Of a stretch of DNA of 5,637 nucleotides, positions 1 through 5,637 are shown piece after piece. The first letter of the stretch is position 1, and each line of letters begins with the position of its first letter. A program made the position numbers and the translations under genes. The notes under the pieces are model-generated. The model saw only the letters and a list, made by a program, of their open reading frames with translations, was not told the DNA's origin and made no database searches. Origin of the DNA: Fibrobacter sp. UBA4373 (GTDB taxonomy: Bacteria; Fibrobacterota; Fibrobacteria; Fibrobacterales; Fibrobacteraceae); NCBI GenBank assembly GCA_002390045.1, contig DGSB01000089.1, positions 4,269-9,905 of the forward strand. The letters are read 5' to 3'.

Positions 1-5
1 CCTTT

Positions 6-773
6 TTAGGCAAACAAATCCCGAATCAAAACGATCGCCATGACGATACTTGCCACCGAAATGAACCTTTTGATGAAAACATTGCCTTTTTTACGCTGCA
101 ATCGACTGCCCAAAAGGCCTCCGAGCATGGATCCGGCCGAAACGCAGATTGCAAGTCCCCATTCCACTTTGCCGATGGCGATCAGACCGATCGTACTGAC
201 GAGCAAAAATGTAGAAGTCAGCGCATTTTTGATGGCGTTCACGTGCAAAAGATCCAAACCCGTATAACGCGAAAGGGCGAATATCTGCAAAAAGCCAACC
301 CCCACTTGAATGATGCAGCCGTAAATGGAAACCGCCAAAAAGCCTAAAAAAGCCGGCAAGGACAATTTTTCTGGAGGTGTCGCCGGAGGCTTGCCCAAGA
401 AATCCCGTTTTAATTGCCCCATCACGACAACCAAAAGAATCGCAAGGGAAAGGATGCCCTGGAAAATTTTATCGTCCAGCCGAATTAAAAAGAAAATTCC
501 AAGCAGGGAGCCGATGAACGTCGGCAGCAACAGATGGAAATAGATCTTTGTATTCAACAGACCATGTCGAAACAGGTTGACCGCTGAAGTGGTGTTCCCG
601 ATAAAAAGGCCGATGCGATTTGTCCCATTTGCGACAGTCGGAGGCAACCCGAGAAAGATCATAATGGGAAGGCTAATGGTACTTCCACCGCCCGCAATGC
701 TGTTAATGGCACTCGTCAAAATTCCGACAAAGAAAAAGGCGACGTAAAGATACCATTCATATCCGAAAATCAC
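6..773 (-). CDS. TauE/SafE-family membrane transporter (putative anion/sulfite-type exporter)
   Basis: This 255-aa, very hydrophobic protein has about eight predicted membrane segments (roughly residues 9-29, 32-45, 75-97, 102-120, 138-166, 183-200, 203-223, 235-252). It shows the internal duplication of TauE/SafE proteins: a Gly-rich motif near residues 27-31 followed by a Pro-containing helix and an A-N-G-T-N stretch at 48-52, echoed by G157-V-G-F at the start of the second half and a similar A-I-K-N-A stretch at 180-184. The length matches the family (about 240-270 aa). Members sit in the inner membrane and some export sulfite or sulfoacetate, but the substrate cannot be read from sequence. 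The start is GTG at 773-771, sharing the bases GTGA with the stop of the upstream lipoprotein gene. A weak GGAA lies 8 bases before it, so translational coupling is likely. It is the last gene of the operon visible here; only five bases follow its TAA stop, so no terminator can be judged. Confidence 0.88.
   Translation of the reverse strand: MIFGYEWYLYVAFFFVGILTSAINSIAGGGSTISLPIMIFLGLPPTVANGTNRIGLFIGNTTSAVNLFRHGLLNTKIYFHLLLPTFIGSLLGIFFLIRLDDKIFQGILSLAILLVVVMGQLKRDFLGKPPATPPEKLSLPAFLGFLAVSIYGCIIQVGVGFLQIFALSRYTGLDLLHVNAIKNALTSTFLLVSTIGLIAIGKVEWGLAICVSAGSMLGGLLGSRLQRKKGNVFIKRFISVASIVMAIVLIRDLFA
770..773 (-). promoter_or_regulatory. GTGA stop/start overlap (translational coupling)
   Basis: Read on the minus strand, 773-770 is GTGA: GTG is the transporter start and TGA (772-770) is the lipoprotein stop. 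The only purine-rich stretch upstream is GGAA at 785-782, a weak ribosome binding site. The overlap and weak site suggest the transporter is translated mainly by ribosomes finishing the lipoprotein. Coupling is inferred. Confidence 0.6.
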
Positions 774-1954
774 TTGGAAAGTTCCGTCTGCAAAAATTGT
801 TTATTGGAAATGACTGTGGCTCGGTCCTTGTAATTCGGGGCGAATTCAAGGCATGCGTCAAGTTCGGCGATCGCCTGGGAAAGCTTTTCGTGTTTGTTCC
901 CTTTTTTACTTTTGGATTCCGCAAAAAGAGTGGCTGCTCGTTTGCGCTTTTCGGTGCAGAAGTTCGCATTCAAGGAATCCAGTTCACGCAGAGCTTCTCC
1001 ACGCAAACGGCTCGATTTGATCTTGATGAAAGATTCTTTTGCCGCCTGCCATTTTCGCTCACCGGAAAGTTTTTTTGCTTCTTCCAGGGCCTTTTCCGGA
1101 TCGTGCGAGTTCCAGTATTCCGCAGACGCAGCCGACTCTTCCGATCGCAGGGAAGATATTTTCAATAGCGCTTTCTGAAGTTCAAGCGTGTCGATAAAAT
1201 CAGAATAACGCAGAACCAATTCGGAAAGTTTTTGTTCCGCCGAGTCAAAAGCAGCCTTTTCGCGGGCCAGTTGCAAAGCTTCGTCCCGGCCTTTTTTGAC
1301 TTTTTCATAGGTGCGAACATAGGCGATATGCGCAAGGGAATCGGTCAAATGCCGAATGGAATCGCTCGGAGCCGTTGCAAAGATCGTATCCACCAGGGGC
1401 TTCACTTCTGCATAGGATGCCCGTCGAGAATTTGCATTGACAAGAGCGATTAGAAATTGCTGTAAATCCGCATCTTTTTTCGAGTATCCGCTCCGCACCT
1501 TTTCGCCGATCGATTTCGCTTGAACCTGCCATTCTTTCCACAACGGATTCAGCACGGAAAAGCGTTCCACGATGGCTGCCGCGGAATCCAGCTCCCCGGC
1601 GGCATAAAAGGAATCGGCACGAGTCAGCGCCTTTTGCGCAAGGCGCGGAATTTCCACATAGATGTCCGGGAATTCTACCGTCACCTCATTCGGCTTGGAT
1701 CGTTCTTGTTTTGCCTCCGATTCTTTTACAAGCGCTTCCTTTTTTTCGGGAGCGGATTCTTTTTCCATCAAAGAATTCGGAGCGACCGGGCGGAAGGATT
1801 CTGTCGAATCCATCAAGGAAGATTTCGGTGCGGAAGAAGGCATTCCCCGATCCGGTTCCGCAGCAGATGTAGAAGGCTTCGGAGATGTCCCGACGCACGC
1901 ATTCAGACAGAGAGATACGATTCCTAAAACAGAAACAAGTCGAAAAATTTTCAT
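770..1954 (-). CDS. Outer-membrane-type lipoprotein with disordered linker and TPR-like helical repeats
   Basis: This 394-aa protein begins with a lipoprotein signal peptide: K2/R5, a hydrophobic core at residues 6-17, and lipobox L17-N18-A19-C20, so Cys20 would be lipidated. Residue +2 is Val, not Asp, which under the E. coli Lol rule favours the outer membrane. Residues 21-92 are a Pro/Ser/Glu/Lys-rich, probably disordered linker. The rest is almost wholly alpha-helical, with TPR-like helix pairs near 105-136 (motif-like A-A-G-E-L-D-S-A), 293-328 and 338-375. A charged stretch at 215-245 may be coiled coil. I recognise no named family. The ATG at 1954 lies 3 bases after the PBP stop, with GGGAGAA 9 bases upstream, so it is co-transcribed with the PBP. 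A cell-wall role, for example as a PBP activator or scaffold, is inferred from this linkage and architecture. A generic TPR lipoprotein of other function is possible. Confidence 0.85.
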   Translation of the reverse strand: MKIFRLVSVLGIVSLCLNACVGTSPKPSTSAAEPDRGMPSSAPKSSLMDSTESFRPVAPNSLMEKESAPEKKEALVKESEAKQERSKPNEVTVEFPDIYVEIPRLAQKALTRADSFYAAGELDSAAAIVERFSVLNPLWKEWQVQAKSIGEKVRSGYSKKDADLQQFLIALVNANSRRASYAEVKPLVDTIFATAPSDSIRHLTDSLAHIAYVRTYEKVKKGRDEALQLAREKAAFDSAEQKLSELVLRYSDFIDTLELQKALLKISSLRSEESAASAEYWNSHDPEKALEEAKKLSGERKWQAAKESFIKIKSSRLRGEALRELDSLNANFCTEKRKRAATLFAESKSKKGNKHEKLSQAIAELDACLEFAPNYKDRATVISNKQFLQTELSK

Positions 1955-1957
1955 CGA

Positions 1958-4900
1958 TTAAAATTCTCCCGGTTCAATCGGAACAAATGCGTTATCACCC
2001 GTGAAGTCCGCAGGCAATTCGAATTCCTCTTCTTCTGCCTTCGATGAAGAAGATTCATGTGACGGTAAAGCATCCGGAGCAAAAGCCGGCATGGAAAGCG
2101 ACGTCATCATTCCCGAGTTGGCAGCACTTGCCGCAGCCGTTTCAACCTGCGCCGGCGACGTGTATCCCGGAACATCCAACAGCGGAACATTGCGGACCGT
2201 TTCCGTTGCCGAATAGACCGGGAGACCGGTAACCGGATTCACCTGGACTTCACCACGTTCCGTCCCAAGGCGAAGCGGAATTTCACCCTTGGCAAGCATC
2301 GAAATGTCGAGGAAATCGACCTTCGAATTTTCGCCACGAACCTTCACCACCGCCTTGGCAAATTCAGCCCACTGCGGAAGACCACCCGAAGAGCCCGCAA
2401 TGCGGGTTCTGCCCGATTTCAACGGGCGGTTATCATCAAAACCGACATAGCTGCCGATTGCAATCACCGAATCCAAAGCAAAACCATTCTTGTTCGGTAC
2501 AAATGTCGGAATCGCTCCGAGGAATGCCACGTTGCGGTAATCGTTCGTCGTTCCGGTTTTTCCAAACGTCGGATAAAGAAGCGTATTTTCGCCTGACGGG
2601 GACATCATCGTGAGATTCTTGTACTGACTAATCGCCGTTCCGTATTGGAACACCGCATGCAACATAACCGCCATCTGCTCCGTCACCGTATCGGAAAGAA
2701 CTTTCTTTGTCTCAACGGAATTTTCAAAGATGCGACGACCATCCCTGTCCCGAATTTCCTTCACCAGGCAAGGCTCGTTCCATTCGCCGTCCGTACACTT
2801 GTAAATGTTTCCCGTCAAGAGCGTCTGATACGCAGTCGTCATTTCGGCCAAAGGAATTTCATTGACTCCGAGCGGCATACTCTGCACTTCGCGAAGTTTT
2901 CCATGGATGCCGATTTCGCCCGCAAACTTTGCAAAAGCGGCCATGGCGACAGAACGGCGGAAGTCCGGCCAATAGAAGAGCTCTTCCGCTTTCGAATAAT
3001 CCACATCTTCACGCGGGATCCCCATCATTCCATTTAAGCGGCGAATATCCGAAAGATTCAAATTCGGATAGACTTCTTCATCGGACAAGGCGGTCGGTGA
3101 CAGCGGATCTTCCGGGTTCAGAGCCTTCAAGTCACGGTCTTTGAGAATGGCCAAATAATGCAAGAAGTTGTGATTGAATTCCGCAAAATATTCCCTCTGG
3201 ATTTTTTGATACTTCTTCTTTCCGGATTCCACGTTCCGTCCATAGAACATGTTGCGCAATGCGCGGGCCGCCGCAGGGCGATTTTCGTACAGAAGTTTTT
3301 CGTAAAGCGACTTTTGAGCCTTGGAAAATTCGATTTCCTGTTTAGCGGTTTCGTTCAGATACAGCCCGTGCTGGTCGCGCAAGCGTTTGCGGTAATCGTC
3401 AAAGGCTTCGTCTTCCCGCTTAAGATAACCGTTTTCGGCAGCGACTCCCATAAATTCTTCGGTAGAAAGCTTGTCGAGCAAATGGTCCAAAAGCCAGATG
3501 CTCGCAATATTTTCCGAGCGGACCGCAGCCCAAAGAATACTGACCGTTTCGCCCTTATTTTTATGGTCAGGACGCGGGAAGTAAAAATCATTTTCATACT
3601 GGAATAGGTTGAATTCATTTTCCAGTTCATCCAAGTAATGCCAATGATAGTTCAACGCTGCCGCATACAGAATCGGCTTCCAGCTCGAACCGAGCTGTCT
3701 TTTTGCCTTGAAGGATCGATCGAAACCTGTGTTGTGAAAGCCCGCCTGGCTCGCCACCACTTCTCCATTCTGTATCGCGACCAGCGCACCCTGCAAAACC
3801 GGTTCCGTTTCGATCAGGCACGGGACAGCGCCGTCTACTTTGACCGTATCCTTCACGCTTGCGAGCAAAACAGAACCCTTTGCGAGACGCGGGGCTAAAA
3901 CCGTTTTCACATCGGCGTTCATCTGTTTTCCAAGATCGGCGAGATCCGACGCGCTCACGTGTCCATGCAACTGCCCAAAGGAAAGGTAAATGTCCGAAAG
4001 ATTGCCCTTACCGTCATAATTCACAGAATCGACGGCACCGTACAGGTAATCCCCTGCGCGAGCAAAGGCGGCTCGATTCGGAAGATCGGATTTGGGAAGG
4101 ACAAAACCGCCGAGCTTCACCTGCAAGTTCGAAATGTTATCCTGGACAGCCCGCTTGGCAGCCATCTGGTAATCGGCATCGATCGTCGTCACAATCTGCA
4201 ATTGCGCCTTGCGCCAGTCCGAAATGCCTTCCTTTTCAAAAAGGCCCTGATAAAAATCCGTTTCAAATTTTTCTTCAAGTCGAGAGAGTTGCGTCGAGAG
4301 CGAAAAGCGGAAATTTCCGTGATTAAATTCCAAAGGCTTCGCCAGAGCGGAATCCATCTGTTCCTGCGTAATATACTCTTCGTCCACCATGCGGCCTAGC
4401 ACATATTTCAAGCGCGTCCTTCCGCGTTCTAAGGCACGATCTCTCCGCTGTTGATTTCGCTGGATGAACGGATCGTAATTGAAAGGTCCCTTGACCGAAC
4501 CGGCGATAAAAGCGCATTCCGCAAGGGTTAGATCCTTGAGGTCCTTATTGAAGAAATACTGCGCGGCGATAGCGACACCTTTTCCCGTGCCCGAAACATG
4601 GAACTGGTTCAAGTAGAATTCGAGGATTTCTTCTTTCGAAAAGTGCTTTTCCATGCGAAGCGCATTGATCAGTTCCTTCCACTTCGCCTTAATGCTGCGC
4701 TCTTCTCGGCCATAAATATTCTTGACAGTCTGCTGGGTAAGCGTGGAACCTCCCTGCTGCAAACGCCCGGCGCGGACATTATTCAACATCGCGCGGGAAA
4801 ATCCCGTAATATCAAAACCGCCATGATCAAAATAACGAGCGTCTTCCGCCGCCACCAGAGCATTCACGATATTTTCCGGAATTTCACCAAAAGGCACATA

Positions 4901-5128
4901 AATTCGGTGATTGACGTCAAAAAACGAGCCTAAAAGGCGTTCTCCGTCGCGGTAATACACTCGAGACTCGCCGGAAAGTTCCGAAAGGATGTAACGGCGG
5001 TTAAATATTCCGTCCGGATCCTTCTCCGGCAGAACGCGGAAAACAATTATATATAGAGGAATCAGGCAAAGAAGCCCGACAATGCAAAGCGCAATCGCGA
5101 TTTTTAAGAAAGTTTTCAAAAATTTCAT
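1958..5128 (-). CDS. Class A penicillin-binding protein, PBP1A type (GT51 transglycosylase + transpeptidase)
   Basis: A 1056-aa bifunctional peptidoglycan synthase that polymerises lipid II and cross-links stem peptides in the periplasm. One membrane anchor spans about residues 8-30. The GT51 domain (about 60-250) has E95-D96...H102 with catalytic Glu95, G126-G-S-T-L-T-Q-Q133, the K-x-K-E region with likely second catalytic Glu152, and the E-F-Y-L-N box at 170-174. A linker region with a probable OB-like segment (about 360-400) follows. The transpeptidase has S481-S-W-K484 (nucleophile Ser481), S538-E-N540 and K857-T-G-T860. It is longer than the usual 720-900 aa because of a charged helical insertion (about 566-722) between SxN and KTG and an Ala/Ser/Pro then acidic tail (about 985-1056). 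Cys778 and Cys787 could form a disulfide. The ATG start is followed directly by a basic-hydrophobic anchor; only a weak GGA lies 6 bases upstream. It is the first gene of the minus-strand operon. Function is confident; the exact subclass is less so. Confidence 0.96.
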   Translation of the reverse strand: MKFLKTFLKIAIALCIVGLLCLIPLYIIVFRVLPEKDPDGIFNRRYILSELSGESRVYYRDGERLLGSFFDVNHRIYVPFGEIPENIVNALVAAEDARYFDHGGFDITGFSRAMLNNVRAGRLQQGGSTLTQQTVKNIYGREERSIKAKWKELINALRMEKHFSKEEILEFYLNQFHVSGTGKGVAIAAQYFFNKDLKDLTLAECAFIAGSVKGPFNYDPFIQRNQQRRDRALERGRTRLKYVLGRMVDEEYITQEQMDSALAKPLEFNHGNFRFSLSTQLSRLEEKFETDFYQGLFEKEGISDWRKAQLQIVTTIDADYQMAAKRAVQDNISNLQVKLGGFVLPKSDLPNRAAFARAGDYLYGAVDSVNYDGKGNLSDIYLSFGQLHGHVSASDLADLGKQMNADVKTVLAPRLAKGSVLLASVKDTVKVDGAVPCLIETEPVLQGALVAIQNGEVVASQAGFHNTGFDRSFKAKRQLGSSWKPILYAAALNYHWHYLDELENEFNLFQYENDFYFPRPDHKNKGETVSILWAAVRSENIASIWLLDHLLDKLSTEEFMGVAAENGYLKREDEAFDDYRKRLRDQHGLYLNETAKQEIEFSKAQKSLYEKLLYENRPAAARALRNMFYGRNVESGKKKYQKIQREYFAEFNHNFLHYLAILKDRDLKALNPEDPLSPTALSDEEVYPNLNLSDIRRLNGMMGIPREDVDYSKAEELFYWPDFRRSVAMAAFAKFAGEIGIHGKLREVQSMPLGVNEIPLAEMTTAYQTLLTGNIYKCTDGEWNEPCLVKEIRDRDGRRIFENSVETKKVLSDTVTEQMAVMLHAVFQYGTAISQYKNLTMMSPSGENTLLYPTFGKTGTTNDYRNVAFLGAIPTFVPNKNGFALDSVIAIGSYVGFDDNRPLKSGRTRIAGSSGGLPQWAEFAKAVVKVRGENSKVDFLDISMLAKGEIPLRLGTERGEVQVNPVTGLPVYSATETVRNVPLLDVPGYTSPAQVETAAASAANSGMMTSLSMPAFAPDALPSHESSSSKAEEEEFELPADFTGDNAFVPIEPGEF
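1964..1970 (-). promoter_or_regulatory. Ribosome binding site of the lipoprotein gene, inside the PBP 3' end
   Basis: The minus strand reads GGGAGAA, 9 bases before the ATG at 1954. It lies within the last codons of the PBP (Gly-Glu-Phe-stop). It supports the chosen start and shows that the organism uses Shine-Dalgarno initiation. Confidence 0.7.
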
Positions 5129-5144
5129 GGCCAGTCCGGATCTA

Positions 5145-5188
5145 AACAGGGGTAAAAATAACTAAACGCAGCTTTTTCAAAATTTGAA
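5145..5188 (-). promoter_or_regulatory. Candidate promoter region of the PBP operon
   Basis: The operon must start in the 107-base gap 5129-5235 unless it is read from beyond the tRNA. On the minus strand, TTCAAA (5188-5183) and TTTAGT (5166-5161) are 16 bases apart, each a 4/6 match to sigma70 consensus. TTGAAA at 5181-5176 has no good -10 at proper spacing. This is weak evidence; the exact elements are uncertain. Confidence 0.3.
5176..5188. repeat. Short AT-rich palindrome between divergent promoters
   Basis: TTCAAA-A-TTTGAA is a perfect 6-base inverted repeat around one central A. It lies immediately upstream of the tRNA -35 element and overlaps the weak PBP promoter candidate. An 8-base palindrome GAAATTTC follows at 5192-5199. 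It could be an operator or merely AT-rich upstream-element sequence; short AT palindromes arise readily by chance. Confidence 0.35.
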
Positions 5189-5189
5189 C

Positions 5190-5218
5190 TTGAAATTTCT
5201 GCGAAAAATATCTAGAAT
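5190..5218 (+). promoter_or_regulatory. Sigma70-type promoter of the tRNA-Ser gene
   Basis: TTGAAA (5190-5195) and TAGAAT (5213-5218) are separated by exactly 17 bases, each a 5/6 match to consensus. Transcription would begin near 5223-5226, about 10-13 bases before the mature tRNA 5' end, leaving a short leader for RNase P. The AT-rich stretch at 5171-5189 could serve as an UP element. The promoter type is not the Bacteroidota kind. Confidence 0.7.
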
Positions 5219-5235
5219 TGTGATCCCCCGAATTA

Positions 5236-5323
5236 GGGAAGGTGGCCGAGTTGGCCGAAGGCGCGTCCCTGCTAAGGACGTATAGGAGTTTTCCTATCGC
5301 GAGTTCGAATCTCGCCCTTCCCG
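5236..5323 (+). tRNA. tRNA-Ser(GCU)
   Basis: An 88-nt type II tRNA folds fully. The acceptor stem is GGGAAGG (5236-5242) with CCTTCCC (5316-5322). The D stem is GCC/GGC (5245-5247, 5260-5262). The anticodon stem is CGTCC/GGACG (5264-5268, 5276-5280) with loop CTGCTAA and anticodon GCT at 5271-5273. A long variable arm pairs ATAGGA (5282-5287) with TCCTAT (5292-5297). The T stem is GCGAG/CTCGC (5299-5303, 5311-5315) with loop TTCGAAT. The discriminator is G5323, as expected for serine. It reads AGC and AGU codons. The 3' CCA is not encoded (CTC follows), so it must be added by a nucleotidyltransferase. Confidence 0.98.
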
Positions 5324-5325
5324 CT

Positions 5326-5365
5326 CTTAAAGGTCTCTGCGAAAGCAGGGACCTTTAAGCTTTTT
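5326..5365 (+). terminator. Rho-independent terminator of the tRNA-Ser gene
   Basis: A 15-bp stem (5326-5340 with 5345-5359; all Watson-Crick except one U-G pair) closes on a GAAA tetraloop (5341-5344) and is followed by C then five T (5361-5365). It starts two bases after the tRNA discriminator. On the minus strand there is no T run after the hairpin, so it probably acts only for plus-strand transcription, although the convergent gene also ends just beyond it. Confidence 0.92.
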
Positions 5366-5383
5366 AAAGGGATTACAAAAGGA

Positions 5384-5637
5384 TTATTTGGTCGCCTTCC
5401 ATTGGGAGAAGACGAGAAAGCCATCATCGATAAATTTGACGGGGAAAAATCTTGCCGATTTCAACGGATTTTTCGGCTGATAAAAAATCACCATTCCGGA
5501 AAGGAAGTTCAACCAGAGATCCGGATTGAACTTTATCCCTGCGAAATGCGAAATAAACGGAACAATCCAGGCATCATGGGAACAGAAAAGGTTAAAATTC
5601 GCTGCGGAATTCTCTAAAATGAATTTCAAAAGCGATT
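5384..5637 (-). CDS. Partial CDS: C-terminus of a probable histidine-phosphatase-like protein
   Basis: The frame is open from the window edge to a TAA at 5386-5384, giving the last 83 or so residues; the start lies outside the window. A TTG at 5629 is the only start-like codon nearby, but the frame continues past it, so this is most likely not a start. A Ser-His-Asp (codons 5581-5573; His codon 5578-5576) follows a hydrophobic strand and precedes a helix, matching the C-terminal H-D motif of branch 2 histidine acid phosphatases, where the Asp is the proton donor. The later hydrophobic strands and Pro-Val-Lys-Phe near the end also fit such a C-terminus. The N-terminal R-H-G motif that would prove the family is not in view. 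The gene converges on the tRNA, with the tRNA terminator between. That the gene is real is fairly sure; the family is tentative. Confidence 0.55.
   Translation of the reverse strand, partial: SLLKFILENSAANFNLFCSHDAWIVPFISHFAGIKFNPDLWLNFLSGMVIFYQPKNPLKSARFFPVKFIDDGFLVFSQWKATK

Noticed and set aside
1520..1927. Plus-strand open frame of 135 codons opposite the lipoprotein N-terminus
   Set aside because: Its composition (runs of Arg and Phe) mirrors the Glu/Lys/Ser-rich linker on the other strand. The lipobox and ribosome binding site support the minus-strand gene.
2394..2427. Two tandem GC-rich inverted repeats (CCCGCA-A-TGCGGG and GCCCG...CGGGC)
   Set aside because: They lie in the PBP coding region over conserved-looking codons, have short stems and no T run, and are readily explained by Gly/Arg/Pro codon use. 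Not called a terminator or regulator.
3158..3607. Plus-strand open frame of 149 codons inside the PBP gene
   Set aside because: It is antisense to a segment with clear PBP coding sequence and looks like a codon-bias shadow: no recognisable domain and no supporting ribosome binding site or promoter seen.
3859..4399. Overlapping plus-strand open frames of 155 and 146 codons
   Set aside because: Both are antisense to the PBP's GT51/linker region, overlap each other in different frames, and have Arg/Pro/Ser-heavy compositions typical of shadows.
5236..5383. tRNA-Ser 3' end as an integration (att) site
   Set aside because: tRNA-Ser genes are common integration targets, but no integrase, direct repeat of the tRNA 3' end, or mobile gene is visible; an intact terminator follows directly.
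5384..5629. Complete 81-aa small protein starting at TTG 5629
   Set aside because: The frame stays open upstream to the window edge and the content resembles the C-terminus of a larger enzyme, so it was called as a partial gene.

Overview
The window looks like chromosome from a double-membraned (Gram-negative) bacterium of moderate GC content. It has a bifunctional class A penicillin-binding protein, a lipobox lipoprotein whose +2 residue is not Asp, a recognisable Shine-Dalgarno sequence before the lipoprotein, and a sigma70-like -35/-10 pair before the tRNA. The last two argue against Bacteroidota. The protein style is compatible with Fibrobacter or a relative, but this is an impression from reading and no marker here proves it.

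Layout: positions 6-5128 hold one tight three-gene operon on the minus strand, transcribed right to left: (1) a 1056-aa class A PBP of the PBP1A type, 1958-5128; (2) after a 3-base gap, a 394-aa lipoprotein with a disordered linker and TPR-like helices, 770-1954; (3) overlapping it by 4 bases and starting with GTG, a 255-aa TauE/SafE-type membrane transporter, 6-773. Positions 5129-5235 form a divergent intergenic region with a good tRNA promoter, a weak candidate PBP promoter and a short AT-rich palindrome. A type II tRNA-Ser(GCU) lies on the plus strand at 5236-5323 and is followed at once by a strong intrinsic terminator (5326-5365). Converging on it from the right is the 3' end of a minus-strand gene (5384 to the window edge), probably the C-terminus of a histidine-phosphatase-like protein.

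How the genes may work together: the PBP polymerises glycan strands and cross-links peptides in the periplasm. The adjacent lipoprotein has the architecture expected of an outer-membrane-anchored PBP activator, similar in design to LpoA/LpoB of Enterobacteria though not visibly homologous. The PBP also carries a charged insertion of about 155 residues between its SxN and KTG motifs and a long C-terminal tail, either of which could be a docking surface. This PBP-lipoprotein pair is the most interesting point in the window. No mobile element, CRISPR array or defence system was seen.
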